Shown here: positions 19,755 through 31,700 of the stretch, in pieces
How the letters are laid out: each line of letters begins with the position of its first letter
Numbering within the stretch: position 1 is the first letter of the stretch
Assembly (NCBI GenBank): GCA_003427395.1
Contig: BFEA01000150.1
Coordinates: 1,760,663 to 1,795,043 of the forward strand
Source: Chara braunii
Lineage: Eukaryota > Streptophyta > Charophyceae > Charales > Characeae
Direction: 5' to 3'
Length of the DNA stretch: 34,381 nt
Translations under genes and position numbers: made by a program
Notes under the pieces: model-generated
Databases searched by the model: none
What the model was told of the DNA's origin: nothing
The model's input: the letters and a program-made list of their open reading frames with translations, nothing else

Positions 19755-21600
19755 TTCAATATGTTTTATCACTTAATATTTGATTTAGAAATTTGAAATA
19801 TAAGTATGTAAAAACTTTTCTGATTTGTTCTGAATGAGAGTCTGATTACAGGGTAAGTCGGTTGTAAATATTTCAAACGAGAAGAAAATTGTTCTTCCTC
19901 TTTACCTAAACTTTCACTCTATAAACGTTTTTTTACCCCATCCATTGAAATTTCTTCTATGTTTGTTTTTTAATACGTTTCTGTCGAAGGTAGAAAAAAA
20001 ACATGGTAAGTCAAAGCGCAGGCTTATAAACATACCGTATTGTTTTACGTGTCCTTTCTTGACAATGCAATCTCCCTTTCGCGTACTAGGACCCTTAAGG
20101 AGTTTCTTGACTCATTGTGATAGTATAAATGAGTTTATCTCAGATAAATTTATTATGGATAATAACCGTATCTCAAAGAATTTTATTGAATGACACTCCT
20201 TGCCAATCCAACCTCCCCTCTCGAAGGGCAGAACCTTCAAACAAAATTATGACTAATAGGGATATATGAGATAATTTCATATAGATTTTGTTATAGATTA
20301 CGATAGTACCTCAAAAGTTTGTAAAGTTATTCTATTTTTTTCCCAATATTACTTATTTTCATCCCACAAGTCCCTTACTTTAAAAATACCTTAATTTACA
20401 CCCCCCCTTTTCATAATTATTTGAAGTTAAGAACAATTTGTCACTATTCATTTAATCTTTGATCAATTACTAGATAAGGGTTGAAGATAAGTTTCCTTTT
20501 AGAAAGTAAAGTCATCTTGTTAATGAGGTCTATATTCCTCACTATAAGGAGGGGTCTACTCAAAAAGTTATCATTGCTTATATTTTTTCCAATGACCATC
20601 CTATGTTTTACCACTTAATATTTGATTCAGAGATTTGAAATATAGGTTGTGTAAAAACTTTCTGATTTGTTCTGAATGAGAGTCTGACTATAGGGTAAGT
20701 CGGTTGCAAATATTTCAAACGAGAAGACAATTATTAATCCTCTTTATCTAAACTTTCACTCTAGAAATGTTTTTTTCCCCCCATCCATTGAAATTTATTC
20801 TATGTTTGTTTGTTTTTTTAATACATTTCTATCAAAGGAAACAAAAATCACAACAGAAAAATTTTTCGAGATCAAATAATCATTCTATAGTAAAATTACA
20901 TTCTAAATTTCAAATTTTTATTCCATCTTAAAAAATGTCATTCCAAATTTAAAATTTTTCTTCTTACTTGTAAACTTTCCTTCAAAGAATGGGGTATCCC
21001 TTCTTATTTGAACTACATGCGAGAGATGGAATGAGAGTCAGAATGAGTTCATGAAATATTTTAATTGGATTGTCATTCTAAGTTAAGATTTTTATTGATA
21101 ACATGAAATATTTTAATTGGACTGTCATTCTAAGTTAAGATTTTTAGTGATAAATATGTTAATCCAATCTAAATTAGAAGATATTTGTTGCGGTAAAATG
21201 AAAGTTTAATTAAATATTTCATAAACCCGTCTAGAATTTCATTCCATCTTGAAAATATAGACGTAATTGGAAGGGAAAACTCATATTTAAACGGGAACTT
21301 ATCAAATAAAACTGAAAATTTTACAATTGGGCGAACATTGGTATGATAATTTATAAATATGAAGGATTTTTTTTTTTTAGAATGTTTTTTCAATTTTTAT
21401 TTCTCGTGGGAATTTTTCTGTTATGGTAAGTCAAAACGAAGGCTTATGAATATACCATCTTTTTTTTCATACCCTTTCTTCAGAATTCAATCCGAGAAAG
21501 CAGAGTCATATTGTTAATGAGGTTTGTATTCCTCATTATAAGGAGGAGTTTACTGCAAAAGTTAACATTGCTAGATTTTCTCTAATGACTCTCCTATTGA
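19755..21600 (+). repeat. Diverged tandem duplication (about 0.85 kb spacing)
   Basis: 19755-20060 aligns with 20604-20840 and then 21421-21490. Shared words include TTTGATTYAGARATTTGAAA, TTGTTCTGAATGAGAGTCTG and AGGGTAAGTCGGTTG. A second block aligns 20505-20600 with 21495-21590, sharing TGTTAATGAGGT and TATAAGGAGG. The downstream unit carries a TIR-2 insertion that the upstream one lacks. The upstream unit has about 400 bp (20080-20490) missing downstream. Confidence 0.75.
20853..21421 (+). mobile_element. TIR-2 MITE-like element, copy 2 (with a matching empty site)
   Basis: Starts ACAGAAAAATT and ends AATTTTTCTGT, a perfect 11-bp terminal inverted repeat. It interrupts the duplicated sequence ..AAACATGGTAAGTC, intact at about 20000-20010. 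A 50-bp internal phrase (CATGAAATATTTTAATTGGA to TTAAGATTTTTA) is tandemly duplicated at about 21050-21142, a feature absent from copies 1 and 3. Confidence 0.85.
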
Positions 21601-22283
21601 TACATTATACACTTGATAAATTTATTGGGTTCGTCCAATAAATATCCTCCAACCATCTTAATGGATTGATTATGAATGAACTTCAATGAAGTCCTAAAAA
21701 TACTATTTTAGGTTGTTATAGGCTTTTAAAATACTTTTAAATGAAAAAGTAATTTCTTCATTTATTGGAGGAGTGAAGTCATCACTTATGTATATGGACA
21801 CGATCTCATTTTGAATTGATGTTAAATAATTGAATAAAAAATAATTTGAATTATTATTTTATTTTATCTCATAGTTATCTCTCTAGAAAAAAACTCCCAA
21901 TTGTTTTTTCAAATGATTAGACTATGTCATTGCTTAGAATTTATCATGTTGATGTACACTAGAAGGGTTATAAGGACCATATTGTTAACTAATAAAGCCC
22001 TTAAAAAAATATAGGTAAGTCTATTTTTTCACCCAGACAACTTCGCCAATGGTGGTCTTAAAATTCACTAATCATTTGAGATTTGTGTGGTTTTTACTCT
22101 CAAAGTTACACTCAATACTAAGATGGGATCACGAGAGTAATTTTATTATTAGTGGATTGGTTGGTCAACCCCCCCTTTCTAATTTACCTCAATTAAACAT
22201 TATATCAAACAGACAAAAAAAATGGTCCACTAGAGTCTTCGCTTTCTTTATATTTTCAATATGATGCACAAGTGATTACCTGC
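21601..22283. other. AT-rich spacer, nothing recognised
   Basis: No gene or repeat is supported by eye. A 71-codon open frame at 22049-22264 has no domain. Confidence 0.45.
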
Positions 22284-22312
22284 GTAGCACAACGAACATG
22301 TTTCGGCCCTCC
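22284..22312 (+). mobile_element. GTAGCAC-type TIR end stub
   Basis: GTAGCACAACG then GTTTCGG directly abuts the left edge of the next TIR-1 element. This looks like a remnant of the family at 18023 and 29695. Confidence 0.4.
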
Positions 22313-23062
22313 CAGGTTGTCGGCATTCAGGACAGGCCGAACACCCGAACCCAAACGCCTTAATGTTTGGCAACCCCTCTCGACACGTTCGGTCGTTCGG
22401 CCGAACGCGGAAAAAAAAAAATAAAATAAAATAAAAATCTGAAAACAATACAGAAGAATAAACTAAACAACATTTGCCTTTGTTACATCCAAATTCTTTA
22501 CCGAATTTGAAATAAAAATCAAATACTTAAAATAAATAATAATAATAAAAATTACAAAAAATAAAACGAGAATGAAATTATCGAGTGGGCGAGCAAATTT
22601 TTGACACCGCCATCTTTGGTGATTTTTTATTTTTTTTTGCCTGTGACAACTGCTATAAAAATTTGTATATGTATATCTTTCATAATAGAGAATAGAGAAT
22701 ATACAAATAAAGTTTCAAAAAATAATATTTTGTTTCACTCCCCGAAATAAAAGAGAAATTAAAGTGAAAAAAAAAAAAAAACAAATTAGTGAGTGGGCCA
22801 ACAAGTTTTGACACTACCATCTTTGCCGATTTCTCATTTTTTTTTCTGCTGAATAGAATGGATTCAAAATTTAGAGGGATATACCTTAGATCACACGGAA
22901 CTCACAAAAACATTTTCAGAAAAAAATAATAATATTTAGGTGTCAAAATATTGTTTTGTGGGGTCCGAACCCCTTCAGGTTCGGTCCCCGTACGATGACC
23001 CGAACGCTCGAACGTTCGGGGGTCTGCTTAGGGGTCTCCGTACGTTCGGCCTGACAACCCTG
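22313..23062 (-). mobile_element. TIR-1 element, array copy 1
   Basis: An inverted copy of the element at 65-844. It starts CAGGTTGTCGGC (one base short of the usual end) and ends GACAACCCTG before (TA)n. It shows the A-run, core (22440-22500), two internal units ending in TTTTGACACYRCCATCTTTG and the CGAACGTTCGGG subterminus in the expected order. Confidence 0.8.
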
Positions 23063-23075
23063 TATATATATATAT

Positions 23076-23170
23076 ATATACCTTAGATCACACGGAACTC
23101 ACAAAAACATTTTCAGAAAAAAATAATAATATTTAGGTGTCAAAATATTGTTTTGTGGGGTCCGAACCCC
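23076..23170 (+). repeat. 95-bp exact duplicate ending at the gap
   Basis: Bases 23076-23170 are identical to 22879-22973. The match stops exactly where the unknown bases begin. This may be an unmerged contig overlap rather than real sequence. Confidence 0.85.
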
Positions 23171-23565
23171 NNNNNNNNNNNNNNNNNNNNNNNNNNNNNN
23201 NNNNNNNNNNNNNNNNNNNNNNNNNNNNNNNNNNNNNNNNNNNNNNNNNNNNNNNNNNNNNNNNNNNNNNNNNNNNNNNNNNNNNNNNNNNNNNNNNNNN
23301 NNNNNNNNNNNNNNNNNNNNNNNNNNNNNNNNNNNNNNNNNNNNNNNNNNNNNNNNNNNNNNNNNNNNNNNNNNNNNNNNNNNNNNNNNNNNNNNNNNNN
23401 NNNNNNNNNNNNNNNNNNNNNNNNNNNNNNNNNNNNNNNNNNNNNNNNNNNNNNNNNNNNNNNNNNNNNNNNNNNNNNNNNNNNNNNNNNNNNNNNNNNN
23501 NNNNNNNNNNNNNNNNNNNNNNNNNNNNNNNNNNNNNNNNNNNNNNNNNNNNNNNNNNNNNNNNN
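23171..23565. other. Assembly gap (395 N)
   Basis: A run of unknown bases inside the TIR-1 array, immediately before a poly-A run. Open frames spanning it are meaningless. One more N stands at 24774. Confidence 0.99.
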
Positions 23566-24227
23566 AAAAAAAAAAAAAAAAAAAAAAAGTTTCCAAAAAT
23601 TCTGAAAACAAAATATGTCGTGCATAAGAATAAACTAAACAACATTTGCCTCAAGTACATCCAAATACCTTACCAAATTTGAAATAAAAATCAAATACAA
23701 AAAATAAATAATATTAATGAAAATAAGAAAAAATAAAACGAGAATGAAATTATTGCGTGGGCGAGCAAGTTTTTGACACCGCCATCTTCGACGATTTTTC
23801 ATTTTTTTTGGCTTTGTCAAATGCCATGAAATTTTATACATATGTATCTTACATAATAGAGAACCTGCAAATCAAGTTTGAAAAAATAATATGTTTTTTC
23901 AGGTCCCGAAATAAAGGGAAAACAAAATGTGAAAAGAGAAAAAAAACAAATTAGTAAGTGGGAAAGAAAGTTTTGACACCACCATCTTTGCCGATTTTTC
24001 ATTATTGTTTGGCTCCATAGAATGACTTCAAGATTGAGAGACAGGTAGCTTACATAACAGAGAACTCACACAAAAACAATCTGAATAAAAAAAATAATTT
24101 TTATGTACCAAAATATTTTTTTGCGGGGTCCGAACCCCTTCGAGTTCGGGCCCCGTACGGGGACCCGAACGCTCGAACATTCGGAGGTCAGCTTAGGGGC
24201 CTCCGTAAGTTCGGCCTGACAACTCTG
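23566..24227 (-). mobile_element. TIR-1 element, array copy 2 (left end lost in gap)
   Basis: Begins in the poly-A run at the gap edge. The core (23590-23680), the two internal units and the CGAACCCCTTCGAGTTCGGG palindromic subterminus follow. It ends GACAACTCTG before (TA)n, with one change in the terminal repeat. Confidence 0.8.
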
Positions 24228-24245
24228 TATATATATATATATATA

Positions 24246-25005
24246 GAGGGTTGCCAACGTTCGGGATGGGCCGAACGCCCGAACCCGAACGTCTGAACGT
24301 ACGGGACCCCTTAGGAAGGAGTTCGGCTGTTCGGGCTGAACGCAGACAAAAAAAAAAAAAAAAAAAAAAAAGTTTCCAAAAAATACCGAAAAAACGATAT
24401 GTTATGGAAAAAAATAAACTAAACAACATTTGCCAGGGCACTACATCCAAATTACTTACCACATTTGCATTACAAATCAAATATAGAAAATAAACACTAT
24501 GATAAAAATAAGAAAAAAAAAAAAAGAATTAAAATGAGTGAGTGTGCCAGCACCTATTCGACACCGCCATCTTTGCCGATTTTTCATTATCTTTTGGCAT
24601 TGACAAATGTCCTGAGAATTTACCAATATGTAGTTTACATAATCAATAACTCATTTAAATGTTTTCAAAAAATAATAATTTTTTTTAGGACCCGAAATAA
24701 AGTGAAAACAAAAAGTTAAAAGTGAAAAAAAACAAAATAGTGAGTGGGCGAGCACGTTTTGACACCCCCATCTNTGACGATTTTTAATGTTTTTGTGGCT
24801 AAGCAGAATGACTTCAAAATTTATAGCTATGTAGGCTACATCATAGAGAACTCAAAAAAATAAATTCAGAAATAAAAACATATTGTTAGACCCCGAAACA
24901 TTTTTTCGCAGGGGTCGAACCTGGAGGTGTTCGACCCTTGAACGGGATTCCGAACGCCCGAACGTTCGGGGGCCAGCCCCCCGAACGCTCGATCAAGTAA
25001 CCTTG
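24246..25005 (-). mobile_element. TIR-1 element, array copy 3
   Basis: Starts GAGGGTTGCC (first base changed) and ends AAGTAACCTTG. It has the same internal order as the other minus-strand copies, including the core at 24385-24470 and both GACACC-containing units (24560 and 24760 regions). Only about 18 bp of (TA)n separates it from the preceding copy. Confidence 0.85.
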
Positions 25006-25021
25006 TATATATATATATATA

Positions 25022-25121
25022 TCGTCACAAACAGAACTGCCTGGTAAACCGTAGGTAGAGAGAGAGAAGAGGACAACAAACGAGGGGCTGTGACAAACTG
25101 TTTCGTCGGAGTTTCACCGAC
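25022..25121 (-). mobile_element. 5'-truncated copy of the hammerhead-bearing element
   Basis: The minus strand starts exactly at stem II of the ribozyme (GTCGGTGAAACTCCGACGAA), continues through AGTTTG and a pyrimidine-rich stretch, and ends TGTTTGTGACGA against (TA)n. It is nearly identical to 31701-31793. The CUGAUGA half of the core is replaced by TA repeats, so this copy cannot self-cleave. Confidence 0.85.
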
Positions 25122-25136
25122 TTATATATATATATA

Positions 25137-25149
25137 TCGTCAAATAGAA
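25137..25149 (-). mobile_element. 3'-end stub of the hammerhead-bearing element
   Basis: TTCTATTTGACGA inside (TA)n resembles the TTCTGTTTGTGACGA terminus of the copy at 25022. It is very short, so identity rests on the shared (TA)n junction. Confidence 0.4.
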
Positions 25150-25167
25150 TATATATATATATATATA

Positions 25168-25942
25168 TAGGGTTACCGGCGTTCGGGACGGGCCGAATGC
25201 TTGAACCCAAACGTCTGTACGTACGGGACCCCTTCGGGAGGCATTCGGTTGTTCGGGCCGAATGCCGACCGAAAAAAAAAATAAAAAAAATAAACAACAA
25301 TTGTTTTAAAAAAATCGAAAAAAAACTATGTTATGGAGAAAAAAAACCTAAACAACATTTGTCCGGGCACTACATCCAAATTCTTTACCAAATTTTAATT
25401 AAAAATCCAATACAGCAAATAACCACTATGATAAAAATAAGAAAAAATAAAAAGAGAATTAAAATGAGTGAGTGTGCCAGCACCTTTTCGACACCTCCAT
25501 CTTGGCCGATTCTTAATTATTTTTTGGCATTGACAAATGCCCTGCAAATTTACAGATATGGACGTTACATAATCAATAACTCATTAAAAAGTTTTCAAAA
25601 AATAATAAATTTTCTTAGGCCCAAAAATAAAGTGAAAACAAAAAGTTAAAAGTGAAAAAAAACAAAATAGTGAGTGGGCGAGCACATTTTGACACCCCCA
25701 TCTTTAACGATTATTAATGTTTTTTTGGATTAGCAGAATGGCTTCAAAATTTATAGGCGTAGAGTTTACATCATAGAGAACTCACAAAACAAAATGCAGA
25801 AAAAAAAACTTATTTTTAGGCCCCGAAATATTTTTTGGAGGGGGGCAAACCTGAAGGTGTTCGGCCCCCGAACGGGACCTTGAACGCTCGAATGTTCGGG
25901 GCCCAGCCCAAGGGCCCCCGAACTTTCGGTCCGGTAACCCTG
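25168..25942 (-). mobile_element. TIR-1 element, array copy 4
   Basis: Starts TAGGGTTACCGGCGTTCGGG and ends GGTCCGGTAACCCTG. It has the core at 25325-25400 and both internal units. It differs from copy 3 mainly by point changes, and the CGAACG words are kept at both ends. Confidence 0.85.
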
Positions 25943-26099
<157 letters not shown>

Positions 26100-26102
26100 C
26101 TA

Positions 26103-26712
26103 CAAGGTCACCAGCCCGTACGTACGGAGGTCCCCGGGCAAACCTCCGTACGTACGGGGTCCGAACCCGATGGCATTCGGCCCCCGCCAAAAATTATTTC
26201 GGGGCCTAAATATAATTATTTGTTTCTGAAGTTTTTTTTGTGATTTTGATATGACGTGAGGTACATGGCTGCAAATTTTCAAGTCATTTGGCTAATCCTA
26301 ATAAGAATTAAAAATCGCCAAAGATTGCGGTGTCAAAACTTGCTCGCGCACGTATTTTTTCACTTTTTACTTTTTGTTTTCACTTTAGTTCGGGGTCTAA
26401 ACAATTTTATTATTTTTTGAAACTTTTTTCATGGATTTTGTATTATGTGAAGTACACATCTGTAAATTTTCAGAGCATTTAGTGATGCCAAAAAAAAATA
26501 AAAAATCGCCAAAGACGGTGGTGTCGAAAACATGCTCGCGCACTCACTAAATTTAATGTTTTTTTTATTTTTATTTATTTTTATTATATGTATTTATTTT
26601 CTGTATTTTATTTTTATTTTAAATTTAGTAAGGAATTCGGATGTAATTCTCAGTCAAATCTTGTTTAGTTTATTTTTCTCCATAACATATTGTTTTTTCA
26701 GATTTTTTTGAT

Positions 26713-26778
<66 letters not shown>

Positions 26779-26781
26779 CTT

Positions 26782-26840
<59 letters not shown>

Positions 26841-26943
26841 GGTCCGCGTTCGGTCTGAATGGCCCAACGCGTCCCCAAGAGGTCCCATACGTTCGTGCGT
26901 TCGGGTTCGGGAGTTCGGCCCGTCCCGAACGCCGGTTACCCTG
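26103..26943 (+). mobile_element. TIR-1 element, CGTACG variant
   Basis: Starts CAAGGTCACC and ends GCCGGTTACCCTG. The left subterminus uses CGTACGTACGG in place of the CGAACGTTCGGG of the other copies, while the right end keeps GTTCGG words. Both internal units (26195 and 26390 regions), the core (26625-26700) and an exceptional T-run (26716-26839, interrupted once) are present. Confidence 0.8.
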
Positions 26944-27274
26944 TATATATATATATATATATTTATTTTATTTTTTTTCTCGGTTTTTCATTTCGAACTC
27001 ACGTTTGGCTAAGAATTAAAATATAACTCCAAGGGAAAAGTTGTTTGTATTGTTGTTTTACATAACATATAGTTTCTTGTTTTTGTTTTACATAATATAT
27101 ATTTTTTTAATATGTTTAGGCCCGCTACCGAACACGAATACGATGTTACACATGTGATAACCATAACTCATCCACAAATTTAAAATGTATAAGAATGACT
27201 TCTTCTGATAGTATGCATAATTTAATTATTTAAATATTAGGGTAACTTGAATAGAGGAACGAAAATGAGTTACA
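26944..27274. other. Spacer with core-like fragments
   Basis: After (TA)n there are two short phrases, TTTTACATAACATAT at about 27057 and TTTTACATAATATAT at about 27092. They resemble part of the TIR-1 core, but no TIR could be placed. Confidence 0.35.
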
Positions 27275-27791
27275 ACAGAAAAATTCCCACGAGAAATGAA
27301 AGTTGAAAAAATATTCCATAAAAAAAAAAACCTTCAAATTTATAAATTATTATTCCAATCTTTGTCCAATTCTAAAATTTCGAGTTTGATTTGATAAGTT
27401 TCCGTCTAAATATGATATTTCCCTTCTAACTACATCTATTTGTTCAAGATGGAATGAAAGTCTGGACGAGTTTGTTTAATATTTTAATTAAACTTTCGTT
27501 CTATTACAACAAATATCTTCTAATTTAGATTGGATTAATTTATTTATGACTGAAAATCCTTACTTAGAATGACATTCCAATTAAAATATTTCATGAACTC
27601 ATCCAGACTTTCATTTCATCTCTAGCATGCAGTTCAAATAAGAAGGGATACCCCATTCTTGGAAGGAAAGTTCTCAAGTAAGACGAAAAATTTTAAAATT
27701 GGAATGATATTTCTTAAGATGGAATGAAAATTTAAAATTTAAAATGTAATTTTACTATAGAATGAATAATTAATTCTGGGAAATTTTCAGT
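27275..27791 (-). mobile_element. TIR-2 MITE-like element, copy 3
   Basis: Inverted relative to copies 1 and 2. It starts ACAGAAAAATTCCCACGAGA and ends AAATTTTCAGT. Internal phrases such as GGGATACCCCATTCTTGG and CATTTCATCTCTAGCATGC are reverse complements of those in copy 1. Confidence 0.8.
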
Positions 27792-29170
27792 TGTATACTT
27801 GCACTATGAGGCAAGATAAATTTTGCAATTGCACTTAAGACAACCTACCTTGCCTGAAAGCTGGGTTGAATACATTGCTCGAAATGCAATTGCAAATTAT
27901 AGTTTGACCCATACTGCAATTATAACTTGTTTTGGTGACTTCCTCATAGTTTCTCCTTAAATATTTTATCCAACCTCTAATTTACCATATATATCTTTAT
28001 AAGAGTTGCAAAAAATAAAAATGGACGATTGAATTTCGTAACCTTATCGATTTACCAAAAAAAAAATAAGGGTAAAATATAATTTATTAAGCATTGTGTA
28101 GTTGCATTTTGATGTAAGATTCCAACCTTAAAAAAAATCATTCTACGTAATTATATCTAATTTTAAAATTATTAAAGATTGAGACTGTGTTTTGTCTTGA
28201 TTGCTTATTAAACAACTTGATGATCTTGTCCACTAGTATAATAGTGTCATAATATTCTACCCTTTACGAACCATGTTTCAGTTGGGTAGATAATATTTTC
28301 TCAAACTTCACTGGATATTTTCTGAAAGCGACGACAATCGTTTGTGAATTCTTGTTAATAGAATAAAAAACTTATAATTTAAGGTGTTCAATTATCTCTT
28401 TCTTTATTAGTATAATTAAGTTTTTTTCTCTCACTATTTCCCTCATCTCTCCCTTTTCTTATAATTAGGTTTAAAATTTTGATAATAAAAAATATTTTAA
28501 AAATCTCTAAAAATTATTTCAGACATTTATTATTCAGTTAAGTTTTTTTACTATTTCAAGAAATATTGTTTATAGTTTTTCTTTAGAGGAGAAAGTTTTC
28601 TAAGATACCTTTTAATCTTCTAAATTTGTTTTTGTTTTTTCTTTAATAATTATATAAATCAACGTGTGAAGATGACAAATGTTTAAAATTACATATGATT
28701 TGTTAGTAATCTTCATATATGAGGTTAGGTAATAAAGAAATAAAACATCAGTATCCTTCAAAATTTCTAGACAATGTTTTTAAGAGGAATAATTGCTAGT
28801 TCATAAAAAGTGAAATCCGTTATATTTTTTATTTCGCGTTGAATAAAATTATTCCTTATTTTAATTCTCCGTCATTTTTTGTTCCATCATAAAAGATTAA
28901 CGTTTTTTAACTAGTCTGTTGTAAATCAAACATGTCATTCTATTTTTCATATTTTTTTGAATAACATAAATTTGAGATTCTGATAAATGTTTGTAAAATA
29001 CTCATATTTATTAAGTAGGAAGAGTAATTTATTGTCAAATTATCTTAATTCATAATCAATCACATATTATATTGTATGTTGGTATTCCCATAAATCATCC
29101 ATATATCTTATGATATTACAAAATTTAAGCAAAAAAATTCGGTCTCACGGTTTTTTTTTACGTTGCCACT
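27792..29170. other. AT-rich spacer, nothing recognised
   Basis: Very AT-rich, with no open frame or repeat that can be supported. Confidence 0.5.
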
Positions 29171-29545
29171 TTTGCACACCCTCGTACGAGTACGGACTCG
29201 TACTCTTGTACTCGTACGCTTGGGGCCCCGTACGAGTTTTTTTTTTTTTTTTTTTTTTATAATCCGGTATTGTTTTTAATTTTTTTCTCAAATTCTAATA
29301 AGAATCTGAAGATGATGCTCAACTAAATGTTGCTTGTCTTGTGCTGTTACATCACAAAGTTTTTTTTCGGATTTTTTTGATGACTTTTTTTTTTTTTTTT
29401 TGCTTTTTCGTATAGGGACGTACAAGACGTACAGGTTCCCGTACAGGTTCCCGTACAAATCCCGTACAGAAATAACCTGTACGTTTCGTACTGGAACCCC
29501 GCTTACGTGTACTCTATGCAACATACGTTTTTTTAAAACTTGACG
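29171..29545 (+). mobile_element. GTACGAG-type TIR element with shared core
   Basis: The left subterminus has CTCGTACGAGTACGG and CTCGTACTCTTGTACTCG. The right has a CCCGTACAGGTTCCCGTACA array and GAACCCCGCTTACG. Between them, after a T-run, is a diverged core (29300-29360: CAACTAAATGTTGC, TTACATCACAAAG) and a second T-run. The exact termini are unclear. Confidence 0.5.
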
Positions 29546-29694
29546 ATCGTATATACATTTTGTAGGGTCAACCTCAATATTTGCCAATAGGAAGATAACA
29601 AATAATTAAAGCGACTCTTTAAGTTATTTCGCGGATAGATTAAATACATATTTGATTTAAATTAAAATATATTATCTCATTATTAAAAACCTGT

Positions 29695-30062
29695 GTAGCA
29701 TCGCATTGGGCTCGGTGACCGAACCCGAACGCTCGGTACCAAGCCCGAACGTGACCCAAAATAGACCGAGGCGGAACATGTTTTATTATTATTATTTTTT
29801 TTTATGTTTTATATATAAAGGGTTGGGGACCCCTCAGAACATCGCTCATCACTCTTGAATATACATACACACACACACCACATATACGCACCCTGAGACA
29901 CCTCACAAACACCCCACAGAGACCCCCCCCACACTCCACACACCACACACACATGAGGACTCGCTCGGCAGTCCCCTAATTTGAGCTCGGCCGAACATAT
30001 TCGGTTCTCGTTCGGCCGTTCGTCCGAACACGTCCTGCTACTCGGTGGGGCGCCGAACATGT
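29695..30062 (+). mobile_element. GTAGCA-type TIR element
   Basis: The left end GTAGCATCGCATTGGGCTCG, then ACCCGAACGCTCGGTACC, matches the element end at 11410-11534. The interior contains ACAC-rich low-complexity sequence (29864-29955). The right side ends in GTTCGGCCGTTCG and GCGCCGAACATG words, but a clean inverted repeat of the left end was not found. Confidence 0.5.
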
Positions 30063-30111
30063 TTAGTGTGCCATATAGTTAAAAACATATATATTTTTAA
30101 TATCCATATAT

Positions 30112-30320
30112 TCCTCTAGGTTACCATCCAGGCCGCCTGGGTGAGCTTGTTTTTTCCATTGGTCTGGCCCTGGAAGGGTCAAAGTAAGTTTTAACAAAAA
30201 AAAAAAAAACAAGGAAAACTCTGCAAAACACCTATGTTATGCAAAAACTGAACAACTTTTGCCTCAGGGTCCCATTTAAATTCCTTTAAGAAAAAAAAAA
30301 CCCTTCAAAAATATTTGTAG
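30112..30320 (-). mobile_element. TIR-3 family element, partial
   Basis: TCTAGGTTACCATCCAGGCC and GCCTGGGTGAGC match the left end at 19386-19430. An A-run and the inverted core follow (30225-30280: CCTATGTTATGCAAAAACTG, ACAACTTTTGCCTCAGGGTC). The far end is not resolved. Confidence 0.55.
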
Positions 30321-30670
30321 CCTAGTTTTTTTTTAATTATCTATACAATTTTAAGGAATATATATGTTTTTTATTATCATTTTATCTTTCTCAATGGATT
30401 CGGGATATTAATGCTATATTTTTTATTGATTAAACCATCTATATGAGATCATATTAAAGTTTCTTATCAAAATAAAGAGAATAACTTCTCGTTTCTTTGA
30501 ACTACCACTACCTCCGAACCTATTTTTTCGACCTTGAATTTCACTACGCAATGAGTTTTGTCAATCCTGGGTCCCATCATATTTTATTTTCCCATACTCA
30601 CCAAAACTACGAAACAAAAAAGACAAAAAAAAACAATGAAAAATAGAAGAAAAACAACAACGTTAGGGAC
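30321..30670. other. AT-rich spacer, nothing recognised
   Basis: No gene or repeat is supported. Confidence 0.45.
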
Positions 30671-30945
30671 GTGAAAGCAGTTGTATACAGAACATTGTGT
30701 GCATGTGAGAGTATGCTCTGCCAAAGGGCGTTACTGCCTTCAACAATACACGACAATAGGGGGGAGGGAAATCAAAGATTCTTTGAATGTGAAAGCAGCT
30801 GGATACAAAACATTGGGTACAAGTGAGAATATGCCTGGCCAACAAGCGATACAGTCCTCAACAAAACACGACTATACAACAACAACTCTTTGAAGGTAAA
30901 AGTAGCTGGATACAAAATCTTTAGTACATATGAGAGTGCCTGTTG
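30671..30945 (+). repeat. Tandem repeat, 2.5 units of about 107-118 bp
   Basis: Units start at 30671, 30789 and 30896 with GTGAAAGCAGYTGGATACA-type sequence. They share GTGAGARTATGC, CCTTCAACAATACACGAC and an ATTCTTTGAA junction. The third unit is cut at about 30945. Open frames here on both strands are repeat translations. Confidence 0.85.
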
Positions 30946-31693
30946 GTTGCAAGTGTCAGTTGTCAGTGGAAAAACCAATCCCTAAAAGTTTATCTTATAT
31001 CCTAATTAGTAAATGTCAACTGATTTATATTCAGTGATTTAAAATAAAGAGCATAATTTTTCTTATAAATGACTTTTATCTATATGTACCATGCCATTTG
31101 TGTTGAGTAGCGAAGTTATAATATCAACATAAAGTTTATTATCGTTTTTCTATAATATTCTCTAACGTATAGTTGTGCAAAGGAATGAATGAAGGTTCCC
31201 ATCGATCCACAATGAGTTTCTCTTTATTATGAAAACTTTGAGATTAAGTAAAATATTAAGAGAAAACCATTCTAGGCCAATTTATTTGGACGGGGGGGGG
31301 AAAAACACATTATGTCTTCTACCTCATAACCAAAAAGACCATCAAGGATGAATGATACTTATTGTTTGTGCCGCATGCTCATATTAAATTGTAAAAGGTA
31401 TTTTTTTGTTTTGGTCCTATGGTTCTTATCGTATCTTACATTCCTTTTAAAACTACTTTCACCCTTTCATTGCAATCTTATATACTTGAGCACATAAAAA
31501 CGTTGATTCCTGAAACAGATAAATCGATGAAAAAGAAGGAAAAACAAATTGCCCCACAGTACAATTGTAACTCGTTTTTGTAACTCTACTCAAGTTACCC
31601 CAATATTAAAATAATAAAATTATGCGTACTAAAAGAAGAAGTTTTCTTATACATTTTATATTTGTGGATAAAAGGTCGGCCCGAGGACCTCGG
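30946..31693. other. AT-rich spacer, nothing recognised
   Basis: No gene is supported. The last bases (31674-31692, GGTCGGCCCGAGGACCTCG) resemble the TIR-1 subterminus at 33979-33997, so a remnant TIR end may adjoin the ribozyme-bearing segment. Confidence 0.4.
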
Positions 31694-31700
31694 TGTATAT

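Noticed and set aside
23099-23682. Open frames of 150-181 codons on both strands
   Set aside because: They run through the 395-base N gap, and the residues are unknown characters flanked by poly-A or poly-T.
26670-27019. Poly-Phe and poly-Lys open frames
   Set aside because: They are the translation of the long T-run inside a TIR-1 element.
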